NCBI GenBank assembly: GCA_937863625.1
Contig: CALMGO010000359.1
Span: forward strand, 1 to 7,866
Length of the DNA: 7,866 nucleotides
Direction: 5' to 3'
From: an uncultured bacterium
Lineage (GTDB): Bacteria > Planctomycetota > DG-23 > SLPQ01
In this document: positions 1-5,925 of the stretch, piece after piece
Position numbering within the stretch: the first letter of the stretch is position 1
How the letters are laid out: each line of letters opens with the position of its first letter
Notes under the pieces: model-generated
What the model was told of the DNA's origin: nothing
What the model saw: only the letters and a program-made list of their open reading frames with translations
The model's database searches: none
Program-made: the position numbers and the translations under genes

Positions 1-296
1 ACGGCTGCGGAGTTATGAAGAAAGCGGCAGTCGCTGCTGTTACGGCAGACAAAGCCGAGAACGGCGGTTATGCCTTTTATCCTGGAGGCGAGGGTTTCGA
101 GCGCGGCCGTCTGGTCTTTTAGAAACGCCTCCTTGTTCAAGAGGTCGCGCGGCGGATAGCCGACAAGGGCCAGTTCCGGAAAGAGCGCGACATCGGCGCC
201 CGCCTCGGCGGCCCTCGAACAGAATGACTCTATCTTTGCGGCGTTGCCGGGCAGGTCCCCGACGGTCGGGTTCATCTGGCAGAGCGCTATCTTCAA
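1..296 (-). CDS. nadE: Glutamine-dependent NAD+ synthetase, N-terminal part (runs off the left edge)
   Basis: Only the first 98 codons are present. They encode the start of a nitrilase-fold glutaminase domain, which in this family releases ammonia from glutamine for the C-terminal synthetase domain that turns deamido-NAD+ into NAD+ in the cytoplasm. The protein opens LKIALCQMNPTVGDLPGNAA, which closely matches the usual opening of two-domain NadE proteins. The stretch FPELALVGYPPRDLL follows at about residues 41-55 and contains the conserved catalytic glutamate of the carbon-nitrogen hydrolase family. The start is a TTG at 296-294. It is supported by AAGGAG nine bases upstream and by the family-typical N-terminus beginning exactly there; no ATG is available. 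A promoter sits just upstream. The catalytic Lys and Cys and the synthetase domain lie outside the window, so another carbon-nitrogen hydrolase without a synthetase domain cannot be fully excluded. Confidence 0.88.
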   Translation of the reverse strand, partial: MKIALCQMNPTVGDLPGNAAKIESFCSRAAEAGADVALFPELALVGYPPRDLLNKEAFLKDQTAALETLASRIKGITAVLGFVCRNSSDCRFLHNSAA

Positions 297-328
297 GTGA
301 GTACTCTCCTTGCCGTTACGACGCAAAT

Positions 329-356
329 ATACTACCCCGGCCGCCGCTGCAGTCAA
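329..356 (-). promoter_or_regulatory. Predicted sigma70 promoter of nadE
   Basis: Reading the minus strand, TTGACT (356-351) and TAGTAT (334-329) are separated by 16 bases. Transcription would begin near 322, giving a leader of about 26 bases before the TTG start at 296, with the AAGGAG ribosome binding site inside it. Both boxes match the consensus at five of six positions. This is inferred from sequence only. Confidence 0.6.
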
Positions 357-631
357 AGGGAAATGACACGGCGGGCGCTTTGAGCGGGTGTAAGCCGAAA
401 GCGTCGCACACTTCGGATAGGGCTTGCCGGGGACACGCGCCTGGGGAAGGGGCGTCTGCAAGGGGTGTGGCATGAAGAAATTCGATCTCGCGCGAACGCG
501 CCCGCGGAAGCCGCGGGATGCCGGCTTCTGCGGCCAGCCGCTCGCGAAACAAACGCATGCCGACGAGCCTTGATCGCGACGTACGGCGTCTCTTGCGCCG
601 CAACGAGCATGAAACGGCCGTGCCGGAGATA

Positions 632-700
632 TCAGAAGACCGCCAGGCTCAAAGCCAGGAGCAACGCCGCCTGGACACTCCTAAGGCGCGACACATTCAT
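632..700 (-). pseudogene. Possible remnant: signal-peptide-like start ended by TGA
   Basis: From ATG at 700 the minus strand reads MNVSRLRSVQAALLLALSLA, then VF and a TGA at 634-632. A basic N-terminus followed by a Leu/Ala-rich core resembles a signal peptide cut off before its cleavage site. The same frame stays open for about 90 codons after the TGA, but the translation is Arg/Pro-rich and not protein-like. No good ribosome binding site precedes the ATG. It may be the decayed start of an exported protein, a very short peptide, or chance. Confidence 0.15.
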
Positions 701-729
701 TTCCGGCGGTCTCGCCACATCTGTGAGCG

Positions 730-927
730 CTACTCGGCGACTTCGTACCAGATATTGATGAAGAGCAGCGGTTCCTTCTGTCCACCCTTTCCCTCGACGA
801 CACCGAAGGACATAGTGGAGTTCTTGACCACGGCCTTTGTCTTCTCGATCCATTCGTTGGCGTGCTGGTCGAGATACTCGATGGCCTGCGGCGTACATTT
901 CGAGGTGAAGGTCTTGAGTTTGACCAC
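730..927 (-). CDS. Small conserved-looking protein of unknown function (65 aa)
   Basis: I do not recognise a named family. The protein reads as a short strand (VKLKTF, residues 2-7), a helix (about 12-30, including AIEYLDQHANEWIEK), then two strands (about 33-45 and 53-63, the latter PLLFINIWYEV). This is a beta-alpha-beta-beta pattern found in several small oligomeric proteins, and it has no signal peptide or membrane segment. The start is taken as GTG at 927-925, because GGGGAG lies five bases upstream; a second GTG at 951 would add eight residues but has no such site. The gene stands alone with its own near-consensus promoter and a structured leader of about 90 bases. Small sporulation-type (Cse60-like) or dodecin-like proteins have a comparable size and layout, but I cannot claim homology. 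Confidence is high that it is coding and low on function. Confidence 0.72.
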   Translation of the reverse strand: MVKLKTFTSKCTPQAIEYLDQHANEWIEKTKAVVKNSTMSFGVVEGKGGQKEPLLFINIWYEVAE

Positions 928-951
928 TTGGCTCCCCTTTCTTGAAAACAC

Positions 952-995
952 TGATGCCGCCTACGCGCCCACACGGCGGGCTGCCTGCGGCATCA
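952..995 (-). promoter_or_regulatory. Inverted repeat in the leader of the 65-aa gene
   Basis: Perfect 9-bp arms TGATGCCGC (952-960) and GCGGCATCA (987-995) enclose 26 bases. Those bases can form an inner GCCC/GGGC stem (967-970 with 978-981). In the transcript this would be a two-part hairpin ending about 15 bases before the GGGGAG ribosome binding site. There is no T-tract, so it is not a simple terminator. It could be a leader structure or an operator for a dimeric repressor downstream of the promoter. Confidence 0.45.
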
Positions 996-1026
996 ACTGA
1001 CGGCCACTGACTTTCTTGCGCCCCCC

Positions 1027-1054
1027 TATATAGCCGAGGCCGCCGCCATGTCAA
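1027..1054 (-). promoter_or_regulatory. Predicted strong sigma70 promoter of the 65-aa gene
   Basis: On the minus strand a perfect -35 box TTGACA (1054-1049) is followed after 16 bases by TATATA (1032-1027), preceded by a T-rich stretch. It lies immediately after the stop codon of the MFS gene at 1066, so the small gene need not depend on the upstream operon. Transcription would start near 1020, giving a leader of roughly 93 bases. Confidence 0.65.
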
Positions 1055-1065
1055 CAAAAAGTTCG

Positions 1066-2409
1066 CTATGTGCAGCGCACGGCGTGTCTCGGCTCGCAAA
1101 GCCTCAGTGCCAGAAACGCCGATGCGGCCACCGTAGCCGCAGCGGCCAGAAAGCACGGGCCGTAGCCCTTCCAGTCGATAAGGAAACCACCAACCGCGGG
1201 GAGCGCAACAAGGAGTATCCCGTCGATAGTCGTCGTCATGCCGAGGTATATGGGCCTTCTGCGCAGGGGGGCGGACTCCATTATGTAGTTTTGAAAGCCG
1301 ATCTGCGCGCCGGCGCTCGCCGTCGCAATGAGTACGAAGATAAGCGACATGACGGCTATGAGCAAGGGCCTCGTGCCTATGGCAAGTCCGGATGAGACGC
1401 GCGACAAGTCGAGAGTTTCCGCTTTGAAAACGCCTGCGGAATGGAGCGCGAAAAGCGCCAGCGCCACAATCGGCGTCAACGCCGCCGTGATGCTTGAACG
1501 GTAGATCACACGCCTGTTGCCGCTTTTGTCGGACACCTTTCCCCATAATATCGCCGCTACGAGCATCGTGGCGACGCCCACGATCTGAAACGTTCCCACC
1601 ACGCTGTCGCCAAGGCCGAGCACATCAGTTGCGAACAGGATATAGTACGGTATGGCGAACACCTCGCACGCCCTGAGCAGTTTCTGGAGAAGAAAACGGC
1701 GATAGTTGGCGTTGGTCTTCAGGATGAGATAAAGTTCGAGGACAAACGCCCTCACGCTGCCGCGCGGGCGGACAGCGGGGTCGGGGGGTTCCTTTATCAT
1801 ACTGAAGGCGGTGACGCCGATAGACATCAATAGCCACGCCGTGCCGAAGAAAAGCACATAATTGTATGGATAGGGGAATTTCTCCGGGTGGTCGAGCACG
1901 TACTTGACGAGGAAACTGCCGGCCAACGCGGTAAGCCCCTGGCCGCCGAAAATCCTGTATGCGTTGTAGGCGCCTCTGCGGGTGGGAGGTATTGTCCGGG
2001 ACACAATGTCCTGGTAGGCAAGCCCTACGAGCCCGGCGGCTACGCCAGACATGCCGAGAAGCACGAAGAAAAGCACGCCCACCGTCGTGCGTGAGTCGTG
2101 AAAGAGGTATAGCGAAAGGGCAAAAGCCCCGATGAGCGCCATGCGCACCGCATTTGAAACGACGTAGAGGGGCTTGCGATGCGTCATCGAACGGGCGAAA
2201 TAGGCGGCGGGAAGCTGCGGCAGGCACCAGCCCAGCATCAACAGGTAGCTGCCAACTCCGATGAGCGCCTTGGACTCGAACACGTTTTCGAGGAATTTGG
2301 GCAGGATGGTCGTCGGATTTAAGAAGCTCGACCCGGCCATGAAGATGAAGCCGTTTGTCACCCCCAGAAAGAAGTTGCGCCTGAAATGCTTTGACGCGTA
2401 ATCGCTCAT
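1066..2409 (-). CDS. MFS family membrane transporter (447 aa)
   Basis: This encodes a polytopic inner-membrane protein of the usual major facilitator length. About twelve hydrophobic segments can be read, for example near residues 11-30, 48-70, 81-103, 109-132, 155-172, 182-204, 246-263, 268-290, 303-323, 348-370, 391-412 and 417-436. The loop GKVSDKSGNRRVIYR (about 290-304) is a recognisable MFS motif A variant in the second half; the matching first-half loop (about 71-82, SMTHRKP) is weaker. A hydrophilic loop at about 206-222 separates the halves. The ATG at 2409 overlaps the TGA of the upstream creatininase-like gene in an ATGA, so translation is probably coupled and the two products should share a substrate or pathway. 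Substrate and direction cannot be read from the sequence. Downstream there is no clear terminator before the next promoter. Confidence 0.9.
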   Translation of the reverse strand: MSDYASKHFRRNFFLGVTNGFIFMAGSSFLNPTTILPKFLENVFESKALIGVGSYLLMLGWCLPQLPAAYFARSMTHRKPLYVVSNAVRMALIGAFALSLYLFHDSRTTVGVLFFVLLGMSGVAAGLVGLAYQDIVSRTIPPTRRGAYNAYRIFGGQGLTALAGSFLVKYVLDHPEKFPYPYNYVLFFGTAWLLMSIGVTAFSMIKEPPDPAVRPRGSVRAFVLELYLILKTNANYRRFLLQKLLRACEVFAIPYYILFATDVLGLGDSVVGTFQIVGVATMLVAAILWGKVSDKSGNRRVIYRSSITAALTPIVALALFALHSAGVFKAETLDLSRVSSGLAIGTRPLLIAVMSLIFVLIATASAGAQIGFQNYIMESAPLRRRPIYLGMTTTIDGILLVALPAVGGFLIDWKGYGPCFLAAAATVAASAFLALRLCEPRHAVRCT

Positions 2410-3902
2410 TTCAATCGGGCGGAGTAATGCCCCTGCAGGTCGGCAATCGTTTTTCTGATATGCTCGGTCGTGTCAGCGACACGTTCTTCCATATCCGCGA
2501 GCCCCGCCTCGGGGGTAGCCTTCGACGGGTAGCCCCACACCCCCTGCGGCGTGACGCCTCCAATGCCGACCAGGTCGAATGCGCTTGCGGTGCAATTGGG
2601 CGAAAAGTCGACGACCTTGTCGGCCTTGAAAGCCTTGGGATGAAACGCCCGCACAAATGACGCCTCGCCTTCGTCGGCGTGCAGATGTTCCACGGGGGCC
2701 TGCCCCCTGTAAGCGAGGATGTCGGCGTTGGCGACGAGGGTGAAGTCGGGATGGGCCTGGTTAAACTCGATGATCGTGGGCTTCACGACCCAGTTACCAC
2801 CGTGGACGTTTATGATTGCCATCTTGCGAAACCCGGCGACCCTGACGCTCTCGGCGATGTCGGTGAGGACTCGCCGGACGGTCATCGCCCTCAACGTTGC
2901 CGTGCCTCTGAACCGGATGTGCCCCCAGCTGGTTACCACGGGCAGCGAGGGCAGGAGATACGCTTTGAACTCCTGGGCGACGCGGCGGGAGAGCTCGACC
3001 GCCTGGAAATGATCCGTGCCGAGCGGCAGGGAAGGGCTGTGCTGCTCGATGGCGCCCGTGGCGAGAATCGCCATGTCGGTCGGGCTGTGCGAGATTTCGT
3101 GAAGCGTGTTTGTCCAATCGACACCCGAGCCGGCCACGCCGGGGGTTGAGCCTTCGGGCCAGAATATCTCCTCGCTCTCGTCGGACTCGATGGGCCGTCC
3201 ACCATCAAAGAGCCCCAGCGCATAATCCACGTAGGCGCGAGTCTTCTCCATCATGGTTTGGTAAAACGCGGCGCCGAGTTTCTCAGTGGCCTTTGACGGT
3301 TTTCCCCACAGGCCGCTGGACGAGAGGGTCTTGAGGCCTCTGTAGTCGATATATTCACGCGGGACGGACGGCGCAAAATCCGAAGTGGGCAGTTTCACGA
3401 GGTCCTTCATGAGATGAAGGCCAATCGAAGTCTCGACGGCTCCGCCTCCATAGTCCGGCAACAGGCTTTTGTCGGCGGACTCAAGGGCAAACTGTTTGGG
3501 GTTTACCCAGACGGCCTGGACGACCTCGTCGTCGAGGTTGAGTTCGCGCACGCGGTGCTTTACGATCCAGTTATAGTTGCTCATGTCGATGATGATGAGG
3601 CGCTTGAAGCGGTGCCTGGCCAGGACCGATGCAAGGTCGCCGATGACATCCCAGAGATTCTGCTGACTCAGCACCGCGGTGCCGTGAAAACCGAACGCCT
3701 CCATCGCGGATGAATAGGGCCACGGCGGCAGGAGGTAGACCGCCTTTCCCCGGCAGAAATCGAGCGAGAAACGCTCCGCAAGGAGGAAATCGAACCCCAG
3801 CGGCAGGTGTGCGCCTTTGGGCTCGAGCGACCCGAGCGGCAGAACGGCCGTGTCGATACCGGACTCGGAAACTTCGACGGAAGTGTTAAACATGTTAAGC
3901 AT
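2406..3902 (-). CDS. Tandem-domain creatininase-family amidohydrolase (498 aa)
   Basis: Creatininase-family enzymes are metal-dependent amide or lactam hydrolases of about 230-260 residues. This one is twice that length and contains two copies. The C-terminal copy (about 262-498) has the expected motifs: E286-Q-H288 and D297 in AIEQHSPSLPLGTD, HGGN at 367-370, HADEGEAS at 408-415 and WGYPSKAT at 456-463. The N-terminal copy (about 1-235) aligns at the same spacing: E27-P-K29, D38, SNYN at 108-111, GGGAVETS at 152-159 and WGKPSKAT at 199-206. It lacks the motif histidines (Lys29, Ser108, Gly152) and one motif glutamate (Ala155). The C-terminal half is therefore probably catalytic and the N-terminal half a degenerate partner, perhaps structural. 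ATG at 3902 is preferred over GTG at 3908 because GGGAGAG lies just upstream at suitable spacing. There is no signal peptide, so it should be cytoplasmic. It is coupled to the MFS gene by a 4-base overlap. The true substrate is unknown; creatinine is not implied. Confidence 0.88.
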   Translation of the reverse strand: MLNMFNTSVEVSESGIDTAVLPLGSLEPKGAHLPLGFDFLLAERFSLDFCRGKAVYLLPPWPYSSAMEAFGFHGTAVLSQQNLWDVIGDLASVLARHRFKRLIIIDMSNYNWIVKHRVRELNLDDEVVQAVWVNPKQFALESADKSLLPDYGGGAVETSIGLHLMKDLVKLPTSDFAPSVPREYIDYRGLKTLSSSGLWGKPSKATEKLGAAFYQTMMEKTRAYVDYALGLFDGGRPIESDESEEIFWPEGSTPGVAGSGVDWTNTLHEISHSPTDMAILATGAIEQHSPSLPLGTDHFQAVELSRRVAQEFKAYLLPSLPVVTSWGHIRFRGTATLRAMTVRRVLTDIAESVRVAGFRKMAIINVHGGNWVVKPTIIEFNQAHPDFTLVANADILAYRGQAPVEHLHADEGEASFVRAFHPKAFKADKVVDFSPNCTASAFDLVGIGGVTPQGVWGYPSKATPEAGLADMEERVADTTEHIRKTIADLQGHYSARLK

Positions 3903-3941
3903 TTGCACTCTCCCAGCGGGAAATAGCCCCAGATACCCCCT

Positions 3942-3970
3942 TTTTTACAAAGGACAGGCTTTTTTTGCAA
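3942..3970 (-). promoter_or_regulatory. Possible promoter of the creatininase-MFS unit
   Basis: On the minus strand TTGCAA (3970-3965) and TAAAAA (3947-3942) are 17 bases apart, each matching the sigma70 consensus at four of six positions. Transcription would start near 3935, about 33 bases before the ATG at 3902. The -35 box falls inside one of two repeated TTGCAAGC motifs in this intergenic region. Confidence 0.35.
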
Positions 3971-4059
3971 GCAAAGTCACCGGGCGGTGTCTGCTATATT
4001 TCACGGTTGCCGGCTTGAGGAGGGGGCTCTTTCTCCATGCCCGCAAAGGACTTGCAAGC
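3948..4059. repeat. Paired short direct repeats in the divergent intergenic region
   Basis: Two 8-mers each occur twice in the same order and orientation. CAAAGGAC is at 3948-3955 and 4044-4051; TTGCAAGC is at 3965-3972 and 4052-4059. In the left copy they are separated by nine bases; in the right copy they abut. A TATATT follows each pair (3995-4000 and 4065-4070). The arrangement between two divergent genes suggests binding sites for a shared regulator, or an old local duplication. Confidence 0.45.
3992..4000 (+). promoter_or_regulatory. Possible extended -10 promoter of the sensor kinase
   Basis: TG-C-TATATT forms an extended -10 element with no good -35 box upstream. It would give a leader of about 110 bases before the GTG at 4117. 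A second TATATT at 4065-4070 is an alternative, also without a -35 box. Which one is used cannot be decided. Confidence 0.25.
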
Positions 4060-4116
4060 TGTTGTATATTAAACGTGTCTGGGGGATGCCGGGCAATCTT
4101 GTGAAAGGGACATCCG

Positions 4117-5925
4117 GTGCACGTTCCTCTGTATCTCTTCGTCAAGCCGGTTTTTTACCTGGCGGCGGTCATTGTTTTTCACGAAGTCGTCAAGCGCAAG
4201 GGCGACGCGCGCTGGGCTTTCATATCGGTCGTTTCAGTTCTCTTCGTACTTACGGTGGGGCTGTCACTGTATGATGTGTCCAGAAGTGTCGATGCCGTCG
4301 TCAACATAGGCCCGGCAAGCCTTCCTTACACTGCCGTAAGAGACGTGTTAGAAAACACGGGGCTTTTCGCTCTCGTGGCCGTTCTCCTGCTGCTTTTGAC
4401 CCGGCGTCTTTCGAGCGCGAGAACGCGGGCAAGGCTTTTGGGGCAGATCGCAGAATGCAGCGCCGACGCCATCATAGCCATAGACATGAATCGCAACATC
4501 ACCTTCTGGAACCTCGGCGCGGAAATGGTTTTCGGCTACTTTGCGGACGAGATAACCGGCAGCGACATCGAGCGCCTTGTGCCTGAAGAGTCGCTGGGCG
4601 AACTCGAACGAGCGCTGGAGCGCTGCCGCAACGAGGGTTTTGTCAAGGACCTGTCGGTCAAGATGACCGCCAAGGGGCGAAAGGCCATACTCGTAGATGT
4701 AACAATGTCTCATGTCATCGACGATGACGACGGTCGGCCGACGGGGATTTCTCTTTTTGTGCGGGATATTACCGAACGTACGCAACTCCAGGAGGAACTG
4801 CTCCAGGCGTCGAAGATGGCCGCCATGGGGACGATGGCCGCAGGCATCGTGCATGAATTCGGCAACCTTTTGACCGTGATATCCGGCCGCGCGCAACTCG
4901 GCAAGACCGCCAAGTCCATCGACGAAGCACGCCTTGCCTTTGACGCAGTCGCGGCGTGCGCCGCCCGCGCGAAAAGTGTGACCAATAACCTCCTGGCCTA
5001 TGCCAAGCGCCAGAAGCCGCAACTAACGAGGGGCTCCGTGGCCGAGGCGGCCGATGCCGCGTTCACACTTCTTGAAAAGGAACTGGAGCGCGCCAACATA
5101 ACCGTTAAGCGTCATTACGGCGATGTGCCGGAGACGGGCTTTGATCCGGAACAGATTACACAGGTATTCGTCAACCTTGCCATAAATGCGCTCAATGCCA
5201 TGCGCGACGAAAAAGGCGCCATCGACATCTTCATCAGCCGTAAGGGTGACTACATCGAAGTGGAGATGAGGGACACGGGCCCGGGGATTCCCGACGATAT
5301 TCTACCCAGGTTGTTTGAGCCGTTCAGTTCTGCCGGCGGCGAGGCGGGCGGGCGGCCGCGCACCGGGCTGGGCCTCTTTGTATGTCTCGAGATAGTCAAG
5401 TTTCACGGAGGCAGCATTACCGTCGACAGCGGCCGGGGAAGGGGCGCGACGTTCAAGCTGTATCTGCCCATAACCGCCGGCGCCGAATCGGGGCTGGCTT
5501 CGGACACGAAGGTTCTTGAGACTCACAGGTGCCAGGTGGCCGTGATCGATCGTGATACGATGATACGCGATCTTCTGACCGAAGCGCTGAGGAGAAAGGG
5601 TATTCGCGTCAGGGCGTTCCAGGACGCCGCAAGCGCGGAAACCGCGGGCGTAGCCACGCAATTCGACCTGGTGTTTGCCGACATATCGGTGAAGGATCGC
5701 GAAGGGCGGCGCTACATAGAGCGGATCAAATCAAACGGCGGGCCGGTGGTAGTGGCCATGTGCGGCGAGGTCGTGGACGCCGAAGAACTCAGGGCCCTCG
5801 AAACACAAACCATCCGCACGCTTAAGAAGCCATTCGGCCTCGAACAGATCAACACAGTCTGTGACCAGGTATTTGCCGCCTCAACCGCCGCTTCTAAGGG
5901 CGGCAGGCCGAAAACCGCCGCTTGA
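4117..5925 (+). CDS. Membrane-bound hybrid sensor histidine kinase with PAS and receiver domains (602 aa)
   Basis: Three hydrophobic segments (about 5-22, 33-51, 80-95) anchor the N-terminus in the inner membrane, with only a short loop (about 52-78) that could face outside. A PAS domain follows (about 108-222, ending in the typical VRDITERTQLQEEL linker). A HisKA domain carries the phospho-acceptor His246 in HEFGN (246-250). The HATPase domain shows an N box NLAINALN (353-360), G1 DTGPGIP (386-392), F box LFEPF (399-403) and G2 TGLGL (416-420). A C-terminal receiver-like domain (about 472-588) has acidic D478/D480, probable acceptor D522 and Lys570/571, but Cys549 where Thr or Ser is expected. 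The start is GTG at 4117 with AAAGGGA upstream. It probably autophosphorylates and relays within itself or to an unlinked regulator. Divergence from the creatininase-MFS unit suggests, but does not show, that it controls that unit. Its last 32 bases overlap the convergent PEP-CTERM gene. Confidence 0.9.
   Translation: MHVPLYLFVKPVFYLAAVIVFHEVVKRKGDARWAFISVVSVLFVLTVGLSLYDVSRSVDAVVNIGPASLPYTAVRDVLENTGLFALVAVLLLLLTRRLSSARTRARLLGQIAECSADAIIAIDMNRNITFWNLGAEMVFGYFADEITGSDIERLVPEESLGELERALERCRNEGFVKDLSVKMTAKGRKAILVDVTMSHVIDDDDGRPTGISLFVRDITERTQLQEELLQASKMAAMGTMAAGIVHEFGNLLTVISGRAQLGKTAKSIDEARLAFDAVAACAARAKSVTNNLLAYAKRQKPQLTRGSVAEAADAAFTLLEKELERANITVKRHYGDVPETGFDPEQITQVFVNLAINALNAMRDEKGAIDIFISRKGDYIEVEMRDTGPGIPDDILPRLFEPFSSAGGEAGGRPRTGLGLFVCLEIVKFHGGSITVDSGRGRGATFKLYLPITAGAESGLASDTKVLETHRCQVAVIDRDTMIRDLLTEALRRKGIRVRAFQDAASAETAGVATQFDLVFADISVKDREGRRYIERIKSNGGPVVVAMCGEVVDAEELRALETQTIRTLKKPFGLEQINTVCDQVFAASTAASKGGRPKTAA
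5884..5923. repeat. 10-bp direct repeat in the overlapping gene tails
   Basis: ACCGCCGCTT occurs at 5884-5893 and 5914-5923, exactly 30 bases apart, within the region where the kinase and PEP-CTERM genes overlap tail to tail. A weak CCGCC/GGCGG hairpin (5885-5889 with 5899-5903, nine-base loop) lies inside. No T-tract is present, so it is not a convincing bidirectional terminator. Confidence 0.4.

Larger units (their letters stand above)
297..729. other. 433-base stretch without a convincing gene
   Basis: This lies between the small protein gene (stop at 730) and nadE. Apart from the nadE promoter and leader it holds a perfect 7-bp hairpin, CCCGCGG-AAG-CCGCGGG (501-517), and an 8-bp inverted repeat with a long loop (AGACCGCC at 637-644, GGCGGTCT at 705-712). 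Neither is followed by a T-tract on either strand. Open frames on both strands give arginine-, proline- and alanine-rich translations typical of non-coding GC-rich DNA. The only hint of a gene is a signal-peptide-like run at 632-700, listed separately. Confidence 0.6.

Noticed and set aside
501..517. Perfect CCCGCGG/CCGCGGG hairpin as a terminator
   Set aside because: No T-tract follows on either strand, the loop is only three bases and no gene ends close by; such palindromes are common in GC-rich DNA.
518..1000. 160-codon open frame on the plus strand
   Set aside because: It runs antisense through the 65-aa gene and non-coding DNA and has no recognisable motif or ribosome binding site; the minus-strand gene has both a promoter and a ribosome binding site.
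632..1546. 304-codon open frame on the minus strand
   Set aside because: It overlaps the MFS gene, its promoter region and the 65-aa gene in another frame, and its translation is rich in Arg, His and Cys without any domain. Only its last 22 codons deserved separate mention.
1625..2227. 200-codon open frame on the minus strand
   Set aside because: It is an out-of-frame reading inside the MFS gene with an Arg/Pro/His-rich composition.
2679..3149. 156-codon open frame opposite the creatininase gene
   Set aside because: It is an antisense shadow; it is rich in Gly, Asp and Val as expected from the reverse strand of a GC-rich gene.
4348..5022. 224-codon open frame opposite the sensor kinase
   Set aside because: It is an antisense shadow of a gene whose kinase motifs are unmistakable.
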